Shown here piece after piece: positions 61,775 through 64,000 of a DNA stretch of 64,000 nucleotides. The stretch is from the NCBI GenBank assembly GCA_038496675.1, contig CM076666.1:14444029-14508028 (forward strand), written 5' to 3'. The position numbers and the translations under genes are program-made. The notes beneath the pieces were generated by a model. That model saw only the letters and a list, made by a program, of their open reading frames with translations. It had not been told where the DNA came from and did no database searches. How positions within the stretch are numbered: the stretch's first letter is position 1; each line of letters opens with the position of its first letter. The stretch is from Rachycentron canadum. Taxonomy: Eukaryota > Chordata > Actinopteri > Carangiformes > Rachycentridae.

Positions 61775-62480
61775 TTCTCTTGGCAGGAAGCTGGGCATCA
61801 CTGTTCACAAGTTCATTGTACTCATGAGTATAACTAACTGCAACTCTGAATCTTGTAGATGTGCATCCGTGAGGCATCTTCTGTGTTTGCGCTAAATAAC
61901 GTTCTAATTGGAAATGACTGATGTGAATTGTAGGCTGACAACTTTCATAACAGCTCTGTTGGGTTTTGGGGTAAACGTCACTTTCCAAAGTGAGAATTTC
62001 CATCATTACCTCACTAACATACAAGCTGAGGTTAAACTTAGTTGCTCAGCAATGCATGTCATGTTGACTTGCATGTAAAGCTTTGAAATGAATGACAGAT
62101 ATGGCTCCAGCCTATCAAAGTCACAAAACCTGTCCTCAAACTCTTGCCCAAGTCTATTTATGAGTTGAGAGTACTTTTCTACAGCCCTTTCCAAGGCCCT
62201 CGACACAGATACTTTGTCATTCAGCAATAACTGCACAGGGGAAACTGCAGCAATGTCTTTCTTTGTAAATGCACAGAAAAAATGTTCATCTTGGCTTTAA
62301 ATGCATTTACAGCACCAGTTCTGTCAGTGATGTCTGTTAGAGATGCAAAATCCATTATCCATTCAGTCTCTTCAAGTAGTCAGGTTTCTTCCACTCTGGA
62401 TTCCACAAACTCTTTGATTTTACTCAAAAGTGAGTGACCTGTGTTGTTTTTTTTGTATCAGAATGGATGTTTATGGTCAT
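61775..62480 (-). pseudogene. Decayed hAT-type transposase fragment (ZBED5/GTF2IRD2-like C-terminal part)
   Basis: Three minus-strand segments in different frames read in order as a hAT transposase C-terminal region. They are a degraded piece with FASLTDITDRTGAVNAFKAK (about 62280-62480, with stops), a clean piece around ALERAVEKYSQLINRLGQEF and EDRFCDF (62006-62236), and a last piece with VMMEILTLESD through RFRVAVSYTHEYNELV (61775-62024). These resemble the domesticated or transposon hAT proteins that carry 'FLTDIT..LN.LN..LQGK' and end in the dimerisation region. Frameshifts and stops make it a pseudogene. It lies in a dym intron in the same orientation as dym. The family is assigned from remembered motifs only. 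Confidence 0.7.
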
Positions 62481-64000
62481 CACAACTGATCCAATCCCAT
62501 AACTTTTGCGTATATTCCCTGCTGGTGAACAATGCTATGGCAACTCGCGCAACTCATTGGCTTCCTGGGAGCAATGAGGTGCTCATAAGGTACCATGTTG
62601 GATACCAATGATCTACTTTGGAATTCGGTGTGATGGCCCCACCATGTTGTACACTCTTAAAGTTTGTGGTGGTTTTAGTAAATCAAGAGAGGGGTTAACT
62701 ATTTTCACTCCATTCAGTAAAAAAAAAAAAACCAAAAAAAAAAAAAAAAAAAAAAACAGACTTCAACCAGAAAAAACCCACATAACACCAACTATCTTGC
62801 CTCAGAGACCCCATTTTTCTCTTGTGACACACAATCTAAAGCTATCCAATATCCACATCCGAAAAAAGTTTTCTTGATTCTTTCAGCTTGTTGGTACTAT
62901 GAAAACATGAATCTTTGTAATACAAGTTTTTGTACCACTTACAGCCCTAGATCCTACTTTACAGAGTTTTGGTACTTCCATGGAAATCATTCTTGTCATT
63001 AATATGTAAATCTAAGCAGCAAGATATTCAAAAAAATTATTCAGACCATCTGCTCTACATGGGAAACCTGCAGTGTAAGAAAAGATAATCTATCGTGCAT
63101 TGTTTAATAGTTACTGTGTTTACAACAATGCGTCGAGACAGACAGACAGACGCCAGCCACCATGACGAGATAACATGTTTAGTGCTAGGCAGAAAAGGAA
63201 ACTGCAGAGAGACGGTGGAAAAATGAATAATCTTAAGAGATAAAAACTAGGCGGCAATGAATTGACGAATACAGCTCAAGAGATGATGTCTGGCTTCCTG
63301 TGGTGTGACAACTGTGGGCAGAGCTCTGCAAAATCTATCATGCACTGATGGTATTATAGATAAGATCAATAGATGATGCAGTCAGTTTCCAAACCAATCT
63401 AAAAATACAAAACAATGCTTCATCTCAATGAAAACAAGCTTTGCCAGTAAAATGGGCTTGAGGCACAATGTCCTGGTTTTCAGTGTTTTCTTGTCTTGCC
63501 AGCTAAAGCTACACTATTTTATGACTACCTTCCTGTCCAATTTATTGCAAGATAATTTGGAAAAGTGTACTGCTTTGTGAACTGCTTGAAAACTACATCA
63601 ACACTATACGTTTTCGTTTTAAGTTTACACCTGCCTATTTCAGAGTTGTTGAGTAACTAAAACGTGGAAATGCGAAACACTAAACCTGTTGTAGTTTAAA
63701 ATGTTTCCAGGGTTGTGTTGTAGTCTGGATGGGCAAAAACGGAAAACCTTGTTGTCCTCGCTAGTAGCTGCTGCATAGTTCAATTCTGCATTTTAATGCT
63801 ACATCTGCCTTTGTTGTTCTAAGATGTAAGCAGTGGCAGAAGACTTACTGGTCAACATCAGAAGAAGAGAAGAATAGAAACCTTAAGTCATAGACTAAGA
63901 AAAAAAAAAAAAACTTGACTGACTTAATGCAATGGAATTATAATGGAATTAGTGCACTGGAATGATATGTACCTGCTTGTGAGCAAAAATGCAGAGTACA
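62481..64000 (-). other. dym: dym intron, continuing out of the window
   Basis: It holds A runs at 62720-62756 and a MITE-like fragment at 63590-63770. No dym exon (for example one encoding the SLHQYAAQR region) was found before the window ends. Confidence 0.6.
63590..63770 (+). repeat. MITE-like fragment, other end of the same family
   Basis: AACTACATCAACACTATACG and TTTTCGTTTTAAG at the left, and TAGTCTGGATGGGCAAAAAC at the right, resemble the two ends of the family seen at 52985-53080. Confidence 0.45.

Noticed and set aside
1..64000. tRNA, rRNA, CRISPR or bacterial-style operons
   Set aside because: No cloverleaf with matching box A and box B was seen, there are no regularly spaced repeats, and the window is clearly vertebrate.

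Overview
This window is vertebrate, almost certainly teleost (probably percomorph), nuclear DNA. Coding exons are short and separated by long introns with GT..AG boundaries. CA/TG microsatellites are very dense, and several dispersed repeats match families I know from spiny-rayed fish genomes. There are no operons, and most open frames are chance or microsatellite frames. Two genes can be reconstructed, both on the minus strand. Their order and orientation match human 18q21.1 as I remember it (DYM upstream of SMAD7).

Layout. 1-24.3 kb: DNA downstream of smad7 with no gene I can recognise; it holds microsatellites, an internally deleted Tc1-like transposon with TA-flanked inverted repeats (13441-14070) and several decayed dispersed repeats. 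24.68-40.57 kb: the complete coding part of smad7 in four exons (377 residues), encoding the inhibitory Smad of TGF-beta/BMP signalling. 40.6-52 kb: the smad7 promoter side and the dym-smad7 intergenic region. About 1.1 kb upstream of the smad7 ATG lies a perfect palindromic Smad-binding element, GTCTAGAC, next to a CACGTG E-box. The region also has a G-rich CpG-dense patch, an unidentified coding-like remnant, and a 295-base assembly gap bounded by synthetic transposase adapter sequence. 52.05-61.12 kb: the last three coding exons of dym (dymeclin); the rest of that gene lies beyond base 64000. A decayed hAT-type transposase fragment sits in the dym intron at about 61.78-62.48 kb.

Functionally, smad7 is a TGF-beta-induced feedback inhibitor and the Smad palindrome fits that autoregulation. 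dym encodes a Golgi-associated trafficking protein; the two are syntenic neighbours and are not known to share a pathway. I did not find a convincing new biological system. The most unexpected object is library adapter left in the assembly around the gap. Exon calls rest on protein similarity recalled from human SMAD7 and DYM and on splice-site and phase agreement; no alignments or searches were run.
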